DNA of 64,000 nt, from positions 1 through 64,000 of the forward strand of contig CAWCTB010000023.1 of NCBI GenBank assembly GCA_963798275.1. The letters run 5' to 3'. Positions 52,518 to 61,147 of this stretch are shown here, piece by piece. This stretch comes from CAWCTB01 sp963798275 (lineage in GTDB: Bacteria > Acidobacteriota > Terriglobia > Terriglobales > Acidobacteriaceae). The translations under genes were made by a program, and so were the position numbers. The notes below the pieces were generated by a model, which had not been told where the DNA came from, did no database searches, and saw only the letters and a list, made by a program, of their open reading frames with translations. Positions within the stretch are counted from its first letter, which is position 1. The number at the start of each line of letters is the position of its first letter.

Positions 52518-54503
52518 ATGGTATCCAAACCCCAAACAGCCACGTCCGACCTGTTGGAGCAACATGGCGAAGTCATTCGCCTGAGCTGGCTCATTCGGAG
52601 AACCGAACAACGGCTGCTGGAGTTGTTCAAGCAGGGAAAGCTGTTCGGGACGGTCCATACCTGCATCGGGCAGGAGTTTGTGGGCATTGCGGTCGCCCGG
52701 GCCCTGCAGCCGCAGGACAATGTGTTCTCCAACCACCGCTGTCACGGCCATTTTCTGGCTTACCGGCAGAGTCTGGTGGGCTTGATCGGCGAGGTCATGG
52801 GCAAGTCCGTCGGGGTGTGTGGAGGACGTGGCGGTAGCCAGCACCTGCACCAGGGGAATTTCTACTCGAATGGCGTGCAAGGGTCGATTGTGCCGGTCTC
52901 CGCCGGACTCGCCTATGGCCAGAAGGTGAAAGCCAACAACGGCATAACGGTTGTCTTTCTCGGGGACGGCACGTTGGGGGAAGGCGTCGTTTACGAAACG
53001 ATGAATATTGCTTCCAAGTGGGAGCTGCCGGTGCTGTTCGTGTGCGAGAACAACATATACGCGCAGTCCACGCACCAGTCGGAGACACTGGCGGGAAACA
53101 TTCGCGCGCGGGCAGAGGCATTTGGGATCGAGACCGCCTACAGCGACACCTGGAACTGGTCCGAGCTGCTGGACGCCATGGCAGTGAGTGCGAATCTGGT
53201 TCGAAACACATCGAAGCCGCGATTCCACCAGGTCGACACCTACCGATTGATGGCGCATTCCAAGGGCGATGACAACCGGCCGGAGAGCGAGGTCGCGCCC
53301 TACTGGGAACGCGATCCTGTCGCCATGCTGGCGGAGCAGTACGCCTCAGACCCGCGCTTCCAGGAGATAGCCCGCGAGGTGGAGCAGTTGATTGACGCTG
53401 CGGTGGCCGAAGCCGAGGCCGCGCCATTCAGCAGCGACGCTCTGACTGGTTTGACGGCCGTAAGCGGCAGAGATGTCTGGGAGGCACGATCGTTTCCGAA
53501 GGAGCGAGTGGTTGACTCGGTGCGCCGCGGACTGGAAGAAGGTCTGGCGGAGCACCAGGAGATGGTGCTGATTGGCGAGGATATCGAATCACCCTACGGC
53601 GGAGCTTTCAAATGCACCATGGGGCTGAGCGCGCGCTTTCCCGGCCGAGTGCGCAATACGCCGATCAGCGAGGCGGCCATTGTCGGAATCGCCAACGGCA
53701 TGGCGCTGGCCAAGCTGCTTCCGGTCGCCGAGATCATGTTCGGCGATTTCCTGGCGCTGGCGGCCGACCAGTGGATCAACAGCGCAGCGAAGTTCAGTTG
53801 GATGTACAACGGGCAGATCCAAGTCCCGACCATCGTGCGCACCCCGATGGGAGGCAAGCGCGGATACGGCCCGACGCATAGCCAGAGCATCGAAAAGCAT
53901 TTTCTCGGGGTGCCCGGCACCAACGTTTTGTGCCTGCACCACCGCTACAGTCCGGCGCAACTGTATCGCGATCTATTCGCCGGCATCGAAACGCCCACGC
54001 TGGTGATCGAGAACAAAATTCTTTACACGCGCTTTGTCAATCCCGAACCTCCGCCGGGATATTCGTTACGCTTTACCCGAGAGACCTTTCCAACGGTCCG
54101 CCTGAAGCCAAATCAGGCAGCCGATTTGACCATGGTGGCGATCGGCGGCATGTCGGTGGAAGCGGAAGAGGCGATGCTGCGGTTGTTCGATGAAGAGGAA
54201 CTGCTGGTGGACTTGTTCCTGCCGACGCGACTGTATCCCTTCGATGCCGGGGTCCTGGAAGACAGCCTGGCGACAACGGGGAAGTTGCTGGTGATCGAGG
54301 AGGGACAGGGATTTGTTTCGATGAGCAGCGAAATACTGGCGCAAGTGGCGGAGCGTTTCGGTGAGCTGAGCGTGCGCTGCCGGCGCTTGACGGCTGATTC
54401 TTGTCCTATCCCATCCTCCCGGCCGCTGGAGGAACAATGCCTGCCCAACACCGAGTCGATCGTGCGAAAGGCGAGGGAATTCGTCCGTGAACTCGTTCAC
54501 TGA
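52518..54503 (+). CDS. 2-oxoacid dehydrogenase E1, alpha and beta subunits fused
   Basis: A 661-residue thiamine-diphosphate enzyme. The alpha half (about 1-310) shows 'GGSQHLHQG' and the ThDP motif 'FLGDGTLGEGVVYETMNIAS' with 'CENNIYAQST' near residue 148. The beta half (from about 328) shows 'VLIGEDIESPYGGAF', 'PISEAAIVGIANGMAL' and 'RTPMGGKRGYGPTHSQSIE'. It decarboxylates a 2-oxoacid and acylates a lipoyl group. Whether the substrate is pyruvate or a branched-chain acid cannot be told. Its last 17 bp overlap the following lipoyl-domain gene. No dihydrolipoamide dehydrogenase lies nearby. The start is the ATG at 52518. Confidence 0.9.
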   Translation: MVSKPQTATSDLLEQHGEVIRLSWLIRRTEQRLLELFKQGKLFGTVHTCIGQEFVGIAVARALQPQDNVFSNHRCHGHFLAYRQSLVGLIGEVMGKSVGVCGGRGGSQHLHQGNFYSNGVQGSIVPVSAGLAYGQKVKANNGITVVFLGDGTLGEGVVYETMNIASKWELPVLFVCENNIYAQSTHQSETLAGNIRARAEAFGIETAYSDTWNWSELLDAMAVSANLVRNTSKPRFHQVDTYRLMAHSKGDDNRPESEVAPYWERDPVAMLAEQYASDPRFQEIAREVEQLIDAAVAEAEAAPFSSDALTGLTAVSGRDVWEARSFPKERVVDSVRRGLEEGLAEHQEMVLIGEDIESPYGGAFKCTMGLSARFPGRVRNTPISEAAIVGIANGMALAKLLPVAEIMFGDFLALAADQWINSAAKFSWMYNGQIQVPTIVRTPMGGKRGYGPTHSQSIEKHFLGVPGTNVLCLHHRYSPAQLYRDLFAGIETPTLVIENKILYTRFVNPEPPPGYSLRFTRETFPTVRLKPNQAADLTMVAIGGMSVEAEEAMLRLFDEEELLVDLFLPTRLYPFDAGVLEDSLATTGKLLVIEEGQGFVSMSSEILAQVAERFGELSVRCRRLTADSCPIPSSRPLEEQCLPNTESIVRKAREFVRELVH

Positions 54504-55605
54504 AATCCGCATTCCCCAGGAAATCGTCAACGACGATGTGGTTTTGATCGCGGCCTGGGAGGCGGAGCACGGCGCGAAGGTCGCACCCAAGCAGGTGGTT
54601 GTCTCCATTGAAACCTCAAAGGCTGTGGTGGATGTCGAAGCGGAAGCAGAAGGCTACCTGGAGATTCTCCATCCCAAGGGCGCTGAGGTTCCGATTGGTG
54701 CGTTGATCGGGCGCATACAGGCACAACCGCTTGCCGTGGCGACGATCCCGGCCCCGGTGGGGCATGCTGCGATTGGCGGGCCGGCCTCCGGAGGAAACGG
54801 TTCGGCACAGGCTGCGGCGGCGAGCGTTTCAGGGTCGCGAATCTCGCGCAAGGCGCAGGCATTGATCGAGCAGCATGGCATCGATGCCAACGCATTTGCC
54901 GGAATCGAACTGGTGCGTGAGTCGGACGTGCTTGCCTATCTGGAGCGGCAAAAGTCCGGGGCTGCGGCGGTAACGGCGACCATGGAGGTTTCCGCTGTTG
55001 AGGAGTCTGCACCAGCGAAGGCTGAGGAGACTGCTCCAGCCAAGCCTCCGAGTGCGGCAGGCGGCACACCGGCGGAAAAGCGACGCGGCTTTTTGTACGA
55101 CGCTCGGGTGTCGGCCGCCGACCGCGGAGGGCGCAGCCTGGTGGGGCTGGCGTTCAATTACCTGTGGCGTAACTGGTTTCTGGGAAACCTGGTGCGCTGG
55201 GCGCCGCGTGGCGTCATCCTTCCGCTCCATCGCCTGCGCGGAGTGAAGATTGGCAAGGATTGTTACATCGATCCCAATGCCATCATCGAAACCGCCTATC
55301 CGGAGAACGTCATCATCGGCGACGATGTTCGGGTCACGGCAAGAGCCATCATCATGACCCACATCAAAGCTCCCCACCACTTACGCGAGACGGGCATTAT
55401 GCCGGTCGTTCTAAAGCCGGTGGTGCTTGAGGACCACTGTTTTATTGGCGTGAATTCTGTCATCATGCCGGGAGTGACGGTTGGCCGGGCAGCGGTCGTG
55501 GCCAGTGGAGCGGTGGTGGTAACCAACGTGCCGCCGTACACCATGGTGGCCGGCAACCCCGCGAAGGTTGTGAAGACCTTCCGCAAGCCGCCCGAGGAAG
55601 CTTAA
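54487..55605 (+). CDS. Lipoyl domain / E1-E3-binding domain / left-handed beta-helix acyltransferase fusion
   Basis: A 372-residue protein starting at a GTG inside the E1 gene. Residues about 1-80 form a lipoyl domain with the lipoylated Lys45 in 'ETSKAVVDVEAEAEG'. Residues about 117-155 are a peripheral subunit-binding domain ('RISRKAQALIEQHGIDANAF'). A Pro/Ala linker follows. From about 245 there is a hexapeptide-repeat acyltransferase ('IGKDCYIDPNAIIETAYPEN', 'VIIGDDVRVTARAIIMTHIK', 'CFIGVNSVIMPGVTVG', 'VPPYTMVAGNPAKVVKTF') with His in 'MTHIKAPHH'. The usual E2 chloramphenicol-acetyltransferase-like domain (HxxxDG) is absent. Inferred role: pass an acyl group from lipoyl to a sugar or similar acceptor. 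Confidence 0.88.
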   Translation: MNSFTEIRIPQEIVNDDVVLIAAWEAEHGAKVAPKQVVVSIETSKAVVDVEAEAEGYLEILHPKGAEVPIGALIGRIQAQPLAVATIPAPVGHAAIGGPASGGNGSAQAAAASVSGSRISRKAQALIEQHGIDANAFAGIELVRESDVLAYLERQKSGAAAVTATMEVSAVEESAPAKAEETAPAKPPSAAGGTPAEKRRGFLYDARVSAADRGGRSLVGLAFNYLWRNWFLGNLVRWAPRGVILPLHRLRGVKIGKDCYIDPNAIIETAYPENVIIGDDVRVTARAIIMTHIKAPHHLRETGIMPVVLKPVVLEDHCFIGVNSVIMPGVTVGRAAVVASGAVVVTNVPPYTMVAGNPAKVVKTFRKPPEEA

Positions 55606-55607
55606 AT

Positions 55608-56564
55608 ATGTCCTCCGCAACCAGCAGCGAAATCCTGAACGCCTTCTGTATCGACCTGGAAGAGTGGTTTCATGTCTGCGAGGTCAGTACGCCGTACGAC
55701 GATCCGAAGACGTGGGACTCAGCCGCCAGCCACGTGGTCAAAGACACGGAAGTAATTTTGCGGCTGCTCGATGACGCCAAGGCGCGCGCCACGTTTCTTA
55801 CGGTCGGCTGGGTGGCAGAGCGCCATCCCGAGTTGATTCGGCGACTCAACGACGCGGGCCATGAGGTCGGCTGCCACACCCACTTTCACCGGTTGGTCTA
55901 CACCCTGACGCCGGAAGAGTTCGAGCAGGATTTGAAGCGCTCCCTCAAGGTCTTGCGCGAGGTAAGCGGCCAGGCAGTGTTGGCGTTCCGGGCGCCGGGA
56001 TTCTCCATGAAGCGCGAATGCTTTTGGGCGTATCCCATTCTGCGGAGAAACGGCATCACGGTGGACGTCTCCGTGGTGCCCGCGCCCCGCGATCATGGCG
56101 GTATCGACGGATTCAGCCGCGATCCGTTCCTGCTGCACACCGAAGCCGGCGATCTGACCGTGTTTCCTGTATCCATCCTGAGCGCCATGGGGAGACGTGT
56201 GCCCTTCTCCGGAGGTGGTTACCTGCGGCTGTTTTCCATGCCCATTATCAAGTACGGGTTCCGCCAGAATCATCGAGCTGGCCGGCCGGTGATGACGTAC
56301 ATTCATCCGCGTGAAATCAATCCGGCGCAACCGCGGCTGCAGCTGCCGCGAGTGAAGAGCTTCAAATATTACGTCAACCTAGATAGCGCCGAAGACAAGC
56401 TGCGAACTCTGCTGAAGACCTACCGCTTCGGAACGGTCGCGGACGTCCTGGCGCGCGTGCCCAGCTTCCAACAGTACGAGTTGACGGACGGCGACATCCT
56501 GCCGTCATCGGCGGTGGCGGCGGTGGGCCCACATCGCGACGCGGTCGTGGAAGCACATCAGTAG
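55608..56564 (+). CDS. XrtA-type polysaccharide deacetylase
   Basis: A 318-residue deacetylase of the type found beside exosortase/PEP-CTERM loci. The N-terminal 'NAFCIDLEEWFHVCE' matches the 'S-x-D-x-E-D-W' start of that subfamily. 'ARATFLTVGWVAERHPELIR' and 'GHEVGCHTHFHRLVY' (H-x3-H type) follow, then 'LAFRAPGFSMKRECFWAYPI'. A C-terminal DUF3473-like part includes 'PFSGGGYLRLFSMPIIKYGF' and 'YIHPREI'. It is expected to remove acetyl groups from the exopolysaccharide. It begins two bases after the lipoyl-acyltransferase stop, which ties that fusion to glycan modification. Confidence 0.88.
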   Translation: MSSATSSEILNAFCIDLEEWFHVCEVSTPYDDPKTWDSAASHVVKDTEVILRLLDDAKARATFLTVGWVAERHPELIRRLNDAGHEVGCHTHFHRLVYTLTPEEFEQDLKRSLKVLREVSGQAVLAFRAPGFSMKRECFWAYPILRRNGITVDVSVVPAPRDHGGIDGFSRDPFLLHTEAGDLTVFPVSILSAMGRRVPFSGGGYLRLFSMPIIKYGFRQNHRAGRPVMTYIHPREINPAQPRLQLPRVKSFKYYVNLDSAEDKLRTLLKTYRFGTVADVLARVPSFQQYELTDGDILPSSAVAAVGPHRDAVVEAHQ

Positions 56565-56604
56565 CCGCGTGCCTTTTCAGATATCTTCCCGAACTAAGCC
56601 CGCC

Positions 56605-57828
56605 CTACCTGGTGCGCGGCGCCTCGCTCAGCCGCACCGTCTTCTCTTTCCATAGACTCTGAGGGGGAACGAAGAAAACGCGCAGCGCGATCAACGTTGC
56701 GCTGATCAGCACGAGGAATGTGCGGATCGGCGAGGTCAGGCGCTTAAGCGGAAACCGGGCAGGAAGAATCGTGTCGAGGGCAGCGAGTCCATAGAACCCA
56801 ACTTGTCCGGCAATGGCCAGCGTGCGCCAAGGCGACGGCAGGCCGATGGTGGCCAGGGCGATAGCGATCAGACAATAGGGCAGCAGTATGCGGAAGTACT
56901 TGCCCGAGACGAAATGGAAACGCATGCGGTTGCGGCGGGTGAGCATCTCGGGCATGATCTGCAGGGTTTGATACAGACCGGCCTGCAACCGGACCTTGCG
57001 CTTGAATTCCGATTGCAACGCAATAGGCAGCTCATAGACGATTGCTGTCGGTTCGAGCAGCAGGCGGTAGCCCTTAAAGAACGCGGTCAGCGGCAGGTAC
57101 ACGTCGTCGAGCAACGTATCCGGAGACACCGGCACCCAAAGGGAGCGGCGCATCACGTAAAACGGGCCATTGCAGCCAAAGGTAGAATCGATCCTCGCCA
57201 TCTGGGTACGAATCCAGACCTCGTAGCGCCAGTAGAGACCGAAATCGTTTTCGTCCTGGGTCTCGCCCGGGGCAACCTGCAACTCGCCGCTGACCGCGCC
57301 CGTCTTGGGATCTCCGAAACAGGCGACAACATTGCGCAGGCAGTCGGGATGCAGCGTCTGGCGGATGTCGGTGAGCGCCAGGATTTCGCCCGTGGCCAGC
57401 GGCACGGCGACGTTGAGCGCCGCCGGCTTGCCTCCGCGCGGAACCTGGATCAGGCGAACGCCTTGCGGCGCAAAGCTGCGCGCAATTTCGTCGGTGCGAT
57501 CGTCGGAGCCGTCGGAAACCACGATGATCTCCATCAGCTCGCGCGGGTAATTCAACGCCAGAATGGAGTTCAGCTTACGCTCCAAAAACTTCTCGCCGTT
57601 GTGGACGGCGATGACGAAGGAGACGGAGCGCAGAACGTCATCGCGGCGGACAGGCTGTTCGTGACGGTTGGCCATCCAGCCGAGCAGGAGGGGATAGCCG
57701 AACAGCGTGTAGACGATGGTCGCGCAGGCGATTGCAAACACCCAGATGCAGATCACCTGAATCGAAGTAAATAACATGGCCGATGAGAAGCCCCAGAATC
57801 CGATGCCGTCGTTGACCATGCTGATCAT
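56605..57828 (-). CDS. Membrane glycosyltransferase family 2 (processive type)
   Basis: A 407-residue protein. An N-terminal helix precedes the GT-A domain: 'VSFVIAVHNGEKFLERKLNS', 'IIVVSDGSDDRTDEIARSF' (D-x-D-like) and 'ILALTDIRQTLHPDCL'. 'LDDVYLPLTAFFKGYRLLLE' supplies the ED-like acceptor Asp, and 'RKVRLQAGLYQTLQ' occupies the Q/R-x-x-R-W-type position. Three C-terminal helices follow. Such enzymes add sugars to a polysaccharide at the cytoplasmic face. It converges on the XrtA-type deacetylase 40 bp away, consistent with an exopolysaccharide role. Confidence 0.86.
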   Translation of the reverse strand: MISMVNDGIGFWGFSSAMLFTSIQVICIWVFAIACATIVYTLFGYPLLLGWMANRHEQPVRRDDVLRSVSFVIAVHNGEKFLERKLNSILALNYPRELMEIIVVSDGSDDRTDEIARSFAPQGVRLIQVPRGGKPAALNVAVPLATGEILALTDIRQTLHPDCLRNVVACFGDPKTGAVSGELQVAPGETQDENDFGLYWRYEVWIRTQMARIDSTFGCNGPFYVMRRSLWVPVSPDTLLDDVYLPLTAFFKGYRLLLEPTAIVYELPIALQSEFKRKVRLQAGLYQTLQIMPEMLTRRNRMRFHFVSGKYFRILLPYCLIAIALATIGLPSPWRTLAIAGQVGFYGLAALDTILPARFPLKRLTSPIRTFLVLISATLIALRVFFVPPQSLWKEKTVRLSEAPRTR

Positions 57829-58101
57829 GCCGGCAATCGCGAACCGGCGGGAAACCCTAATTCACCGAGTGTATTTTTGCGCACCGAAGGATGCACTCCG
57901 TGCCACGGCCGCGCGTGAGATATTACGCGGTGCCGCGGCGAAACTTGTGTGTAACCAATCGAGAGTAGAACAGCGTCTGATGACAGTCAACGAAACATCC
58001 CGGCCGCCTGTATCGTTTCCGCTAATTCGTTCATCCAAGTCTCTGCGTCTTGTGTCTCAATATTCATCGGCAACACCAACCCACACTCAAACAGGAGAAG
58101 T

Positions 58102-59112
58102 ATGAAAGTCGCTGTTGTTTCGAAACCGCAATCTCCACTGGTCATCGAAGAGCGTCCCATTCCGCAACCCAAGGCGGGCGAAGTTCTCATTCGGGTTCGG
58201 GCCTGCGGCATCTGCCATAGCGACCTGGCTGTGCAGCAAGGGTATTTTCCGTTTGCGTCCTATCCCCGCGTCCCCGGACACGAAGTCGCAGGCGTGGTGG
58301 ACAAAGTTGGTGAGGGCGTGACTTGGCCCAAGGTTGGCGACCACGTCGGCATGCCCTGGCTGTTCTCGTCCTGCGGACACTGCATGCTCTGCGCGCAGGG
58401 CGATGAGGTGATGTGTCCGGAAGTACAGGTCACGGGCGTCACCCAGGATGGTGGCTACCAGGAATACATGATTGCTCCGGCCCATTACGTAGCGCCCATT
58501 CCTGATGGGCTGAGCTTTGAGGAAGCCGGCCCTCTCATGTGCGCCGGGCTGACGGTTTACAACGGCATGCGCAATGCGGGATTCAAGCCGGGCTACAAAG
58601 TCGCCGTGATCGGACTGGGTGGCCTTGGGCATCTGGGAATCCTCTACGCAAAGGCGATGGGAGGACGGGTGGCGGTGATTTCGAACACGCCCGACAAGGA
58701 AGCCGAGGCGCGCGAGCTGGGTGCCGAGTACTTCGTGAATACCAAGGCAGGCAAAGCCAGCGAGGGGCTGCAGAAATGGGACGGCGGAGCCGACATCATC
58801 CTGGCGACCGCTCCCAGCAGCGAGGCCGCCACCGACGCGTTCTCCGGGCTGGCTCCCGACGGGACGCTCGTGGTGCTGGGGGTAGGTCCGGGCAACATCT
58901 CGGTTTCGCCGATGGAACTGATCGGCGGCAGGCGCCACCTGATGGGATCGCCCTCAGGCAGCCGCAAAGACATTCGCGCCACGCTGAGCTTCTCCGCCAA
59001 TCACGGCGTGGTACCACGGATTACGAAGGTTCCTCTGGAGGAAGCCGGCAAAATGCTGCAGGCGATGCACGAGGGCAAGTTGCGCGGGCGCGGGGTCATC
59101 GTGTTCCCGTAA
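58102..59112 (+). CDS. Zinc-dependent alcohol dehydrogenase
   Basis: A 336-residue medium-chain dehydrogenase. The catalytic zinc site is in 'CGICHSDLAVQQGYFP' and 'PGHEVAG', and the structural zinc site in 'CGHCMLCAQGDEVMC'. The NAD(P)-binding motif is 'AVIGLGGLGHLG' near residue 175. The ending 'GKLRGRGVIVFP' is typical of bacterial AdhA-like enzymes. It oxidises alcohols or reduces aldehydes in the cytoplasm. The ATG is preceded by AGGAGAAGT. It stands alone with a 270-bp upstream region. Confidence 0.92.
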   Translation: MKVAVVSKPQSPLVIEERPIPQPKAGEVLIRVRACGICHSDLAVQQGYFPFASYPRVPGHEVAGVVDKVGEGVTWPKVGDHVGMPWLFSSCGHCMLCAQGDEVMCPEVQVTGVTQDGGYQEYMIAPAHYVAPIPDGLSFEEAGPLMCAGLTVYNGMRNAGFKPGYKVAVIGLGGLGHLGILYAKAMGGRVAVISNTPDKEAEARELGAEYFVNTKAGKASEGLQKWDGGADIILATAPSSEAATDAFSGLAPDGTLVVLGVGPGNISVSPMELIGGRRHLMGSPSGSRKDIRATLSFSANHGVVPRITKVPLEEAGKMLQAMHEGKLRGRGVIVFP

Positions 59113-59131
59113 AACCGGCATGCGCTGCGAG

Positions 59132-59443
59132 CTATGGCGATGCGCTGGGCCCGCCGCGATCGAGGGGTGCGGGCGCAGCTTCTGGCCGGCGAAGCACGGT
59201 CATGGAGAGGTAAGCGCCTATCCAGGATCCCAGCGCCGCAAAGCACACGTATACCCAGTTGCGGGTGTAGCTGATGACCGCGAACGCCGAGAGCAGATAC
59301 CACACGCTGCTCCAGGTCGCCGCCGGCACCCGCCGCCGGGACGAAACAGCAGCATTGAACAATACGTAGACCGCGTCGGTCGCGGCGGTGGAGGCAATTA
59401 CGCCAAGAGCCAGCCAGGGATCGATTTGCGGCACAGGCTTCAC
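59132..59443 (-). CDS. Small membrane protein of unknown function
   Basis: A 103-residue protein with about three hydrophobic segments ('PWLALGVIASTAATDAVYVL', 'WSSVWYLLSAFAVI', 'VYVCFAALGSWIGAYLSMTV') and a Pro/Ala-rich C-terminus. It converges on the alcohol dehydrogenase gene, 19 bp away. I do not recognise a family. The upstream 225 bp contain nothing I can name. Confidence 0.65.
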   Translation of the reverse strand: MKPVPQIDPWLALGVIASTAATDAVYVLFNAAVSSRRRVPAATWSSVWYLLSAFAVISYTRNWVYVCFAALGSWIGAYLSMTVLRRPEAAPAPLDRGGPSASP

Positions 59444-59668
59444 CTCGCGTTGGTCAGATTAGCTTTCGAGACTATCCCATCCGGTCAACACGGGTGGGGC
59501 CTGGGCGAGATGGCTCGAGCCCACCCCAAGAAAGTCGGGATCCCGCCACAACAATTAGCCGCCGCCCTTCCGTGTTGCTTGCGAGTTGCCGACAACTCAG
59601 GAGTCGCTAACGAGGGAGAAACGCTACCGAGGCCCGCACTCTCGATAATTCATGTCCAGAGCTATTGT

Positions 59669-60061
59669 CTATTTGCTCGAGTCGGCTGTCGCGGCTGACA
59701 CTCTGTCAAAGGCTGGGCGCGCCAGCAGAAGCGCCAGCACACCATGCACAACAGCCGCCGGCCACAGCAGGTAACTGGCAAAACCTCCGCCGACCCGGAG
59801 ATAGCCGAGGTACAGTGCTGCGAGCAGGTTGTAGGTGAACAGGGCACGAATGGCGTGCGGGGCGGCGCGATCCGTACCCGGCCAGCACGCGATCGCCAGA
59901 GAAAGCAGAGCTACCCCGGCCACCCGGCCGACCGCGACACCGGCTGCACCCAGACTGGTGCCCAAGAGCACTTGGGCGACCAGGCGAGGATCGGCGATCA
60001 AGGCAATTCCGGTTGCCGCCTCAATCGCTGCGGAGAGCATTACCAGAGTTCTCGTGGTCAT
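59669..60061 (-). CDS. Small four-helix membrane protein of unknown function
   Basis: A 130-residue protein starting 'MTTRTLVMLSAAIEAATGIA', with four hydrophobic helices ('LIADPRLVAQVLLG', 'GRVAGVALLSLAIACW', 'LFTYNLLAALYLGYL', 'LLWPAAVVHGVLALLLARPA'). It lies 19 bp after the DUF4136-like gene on the same strand and may be co-transcribed. No family was recognised. The ATG at 60061 is chosen over an earlier upstream reading, which lacks membrane character. Confidence 0.68.
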   Translation of the reverse strand: MTTRTLVMLSAAIEAATGIALIADPRLVAQVLLGTSLGAAGVAVGRVAGVALLSLAIACWPGTDRAAPHAIRALFTYNLLAALYLGYLRVGGGFASYLLWPAAVVHGVLALLLARPAFDRVSAATADSSK

Positions 60062-60080
60062 CGCTGATTTCTCGCGTAGA

Positions 60081-60587
60081 TCACTTCGGCCATTGCTTGA
60101 ACATCTTCTGCACGGCTTTTTCCACCATCTGCTGGTTCTTGTTGCCGTTGTTGTTGAGGGTATTTTGCGCGATTCCACGCCAGATCAGCGACTGCGTCTT
60201 CGCGTCGTAGAGGTCAACGATCATGGTTGCCTCAACGTTTTGTTCCGGGCTGATGCCGCCCATGCCTCCGCCAATGCCGCGCATGCCCCACGCGCTGTAG
60301 GAGGTCTGCTGTCTCATGCCACCGTTGGCGGTGAGGATCAGGTCAGGGTTCTGCGATTCCTGCACCATCTGCAGACCCTTGCCCTGCATGGCCGTGTTGA
60401 TGTCCTGCTGCGCCACTTGCGCCAGGATCGAGTTCTTAATTTCGTTGGAATTATTGGAGCCCCAGGCGTAGGTGTGGTACTGCGCAAAACTCGCGTTGTG
60501 GTCGTAATTGACCGAGACCTGTTGCCCGACAGCCATCGTCGCAGCGATGCAAACTAACATCGCGCATAATGCAAATCTGGTTTTCAT
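60081..60587 (-). CDS. Secreted DUF4136-like protein
   Basis: A 168-residue protein with a signal peptide ('FALCAMLVCIAATMAVG'). The start of the mature region, 'VSVNYDHNASFAQYHTYAWG', matches the opening of DUF4136 proteins. The later 'ATMIVDLYDAKTQSLIWRGI' and 'VEKAVQKMFKQWP' are also typical. The function of the family is unknown; members are usually periplasmic or lipid-anchored, but no lipobox Cys follows the signal here. AAAGGAAG precedes the ATG at 60587. Confidence 0.83.
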   Translation of the reverse strand: MKTRFALCAMLVCIAATMAVGQQVSVNYDHNASFAQYHTYAWGSNNSNEIKNSILAQVAQQDINTAMQGKGLQMVQESQNPDLILTANGGMRQQTSYSAWGMRGIGGGMGGISPEQNVEATMIVDLYDAKTQSLIWRGIAQNTLNNNGNKNQQMVEKAVQKMFKQWPK

Positions 60588-60618
60588 GATTATCTTCCTT
60601 TCGAATTTGTCTTCCGGA

Positions 60619-61056
60619 TCACCCGTGCGCTGTTTCTTTTTCTCTCTTTGCCTGCCGCTCGAAGTAAAACGCAATGCCTAACGCAAGTATGAGGGCTGCA
60701 ATCCCAAATAAGGTCAAGCCTGGCACGGTGTTGGGTTCTTCAATAATGACCTTCCGGGCCATGGCGATGAGCGCAACTTCCAGCACAACGCGCACATGAA
60801 TGACGTCCTTCCGCACGTAGGCTTTCAGCGTCTCCAGCAGCTCCACCCCGATCAGCACCAGCAGGAAATATCCAAAAATCTCCAGTAGGCCCTGCACCGG
60901 AATAAGCCACTTGGGTGGCTTCCAGACTTCCTGACCGATGAGCACGCCCAAGTGCCGGGTGGAAAGGACCATGACCACGACCAGCATGCCAGCCAGCGCC
61001 ATCACGGTAAGCTTCTGAACTTTGCTGATCAGCGCTTCCAAGATGTGCTCCTTCAT
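60619..61056 (-). CDS. PsiE-like membrane protein
   Basis: A 145-residue protein with four helices and the PsiE (phosphate-starvation-inducible E) pattern: 'GLLEIFGYFLLVLIGVELLE' with an acidic residue in the second helix, 'RKDVIHVRVVLEVALIAMAR' and 'KVIIEE' in the third. The role of PsiE is unknown. The gene lies just upstream of the DUF4136-like gene on the same strand (31-bp gap) and about 90 bp downstream of the arylsulfatase. Confidence 0.8.
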   Translation of the reverse strand: MKEHILEALISKVQKLTVMALAGMLVVVMVLSTRHLGVLIGQEVWKPPKWLIPVQGLLEIFGYFLLVLIGVELLETLKAYVRKDVIHVRVVLEVALIAMARKVIIEEPNTVPGLTLFGIAALILALGIAFYFERQAKREKETAHG

Positions 61057-61147
61057 ACTCGGTGCCGGCGATTTTTGTCTGTACGCGCCGCCAATGGGGG
61101 CTGGCAGCGCGCGGGTTTGGATTCGCGGCGGTTCGACTTGTATGCCG

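Noticed and set aside
54487..55605. Ordinary E2 (dihydrolipoamide acyltransferase)
   Set aside because: Lipoyl and subunit-binding domains fit, but the catalytic domain shows hexapeptide repeats and lacks the HxxxDG motif.
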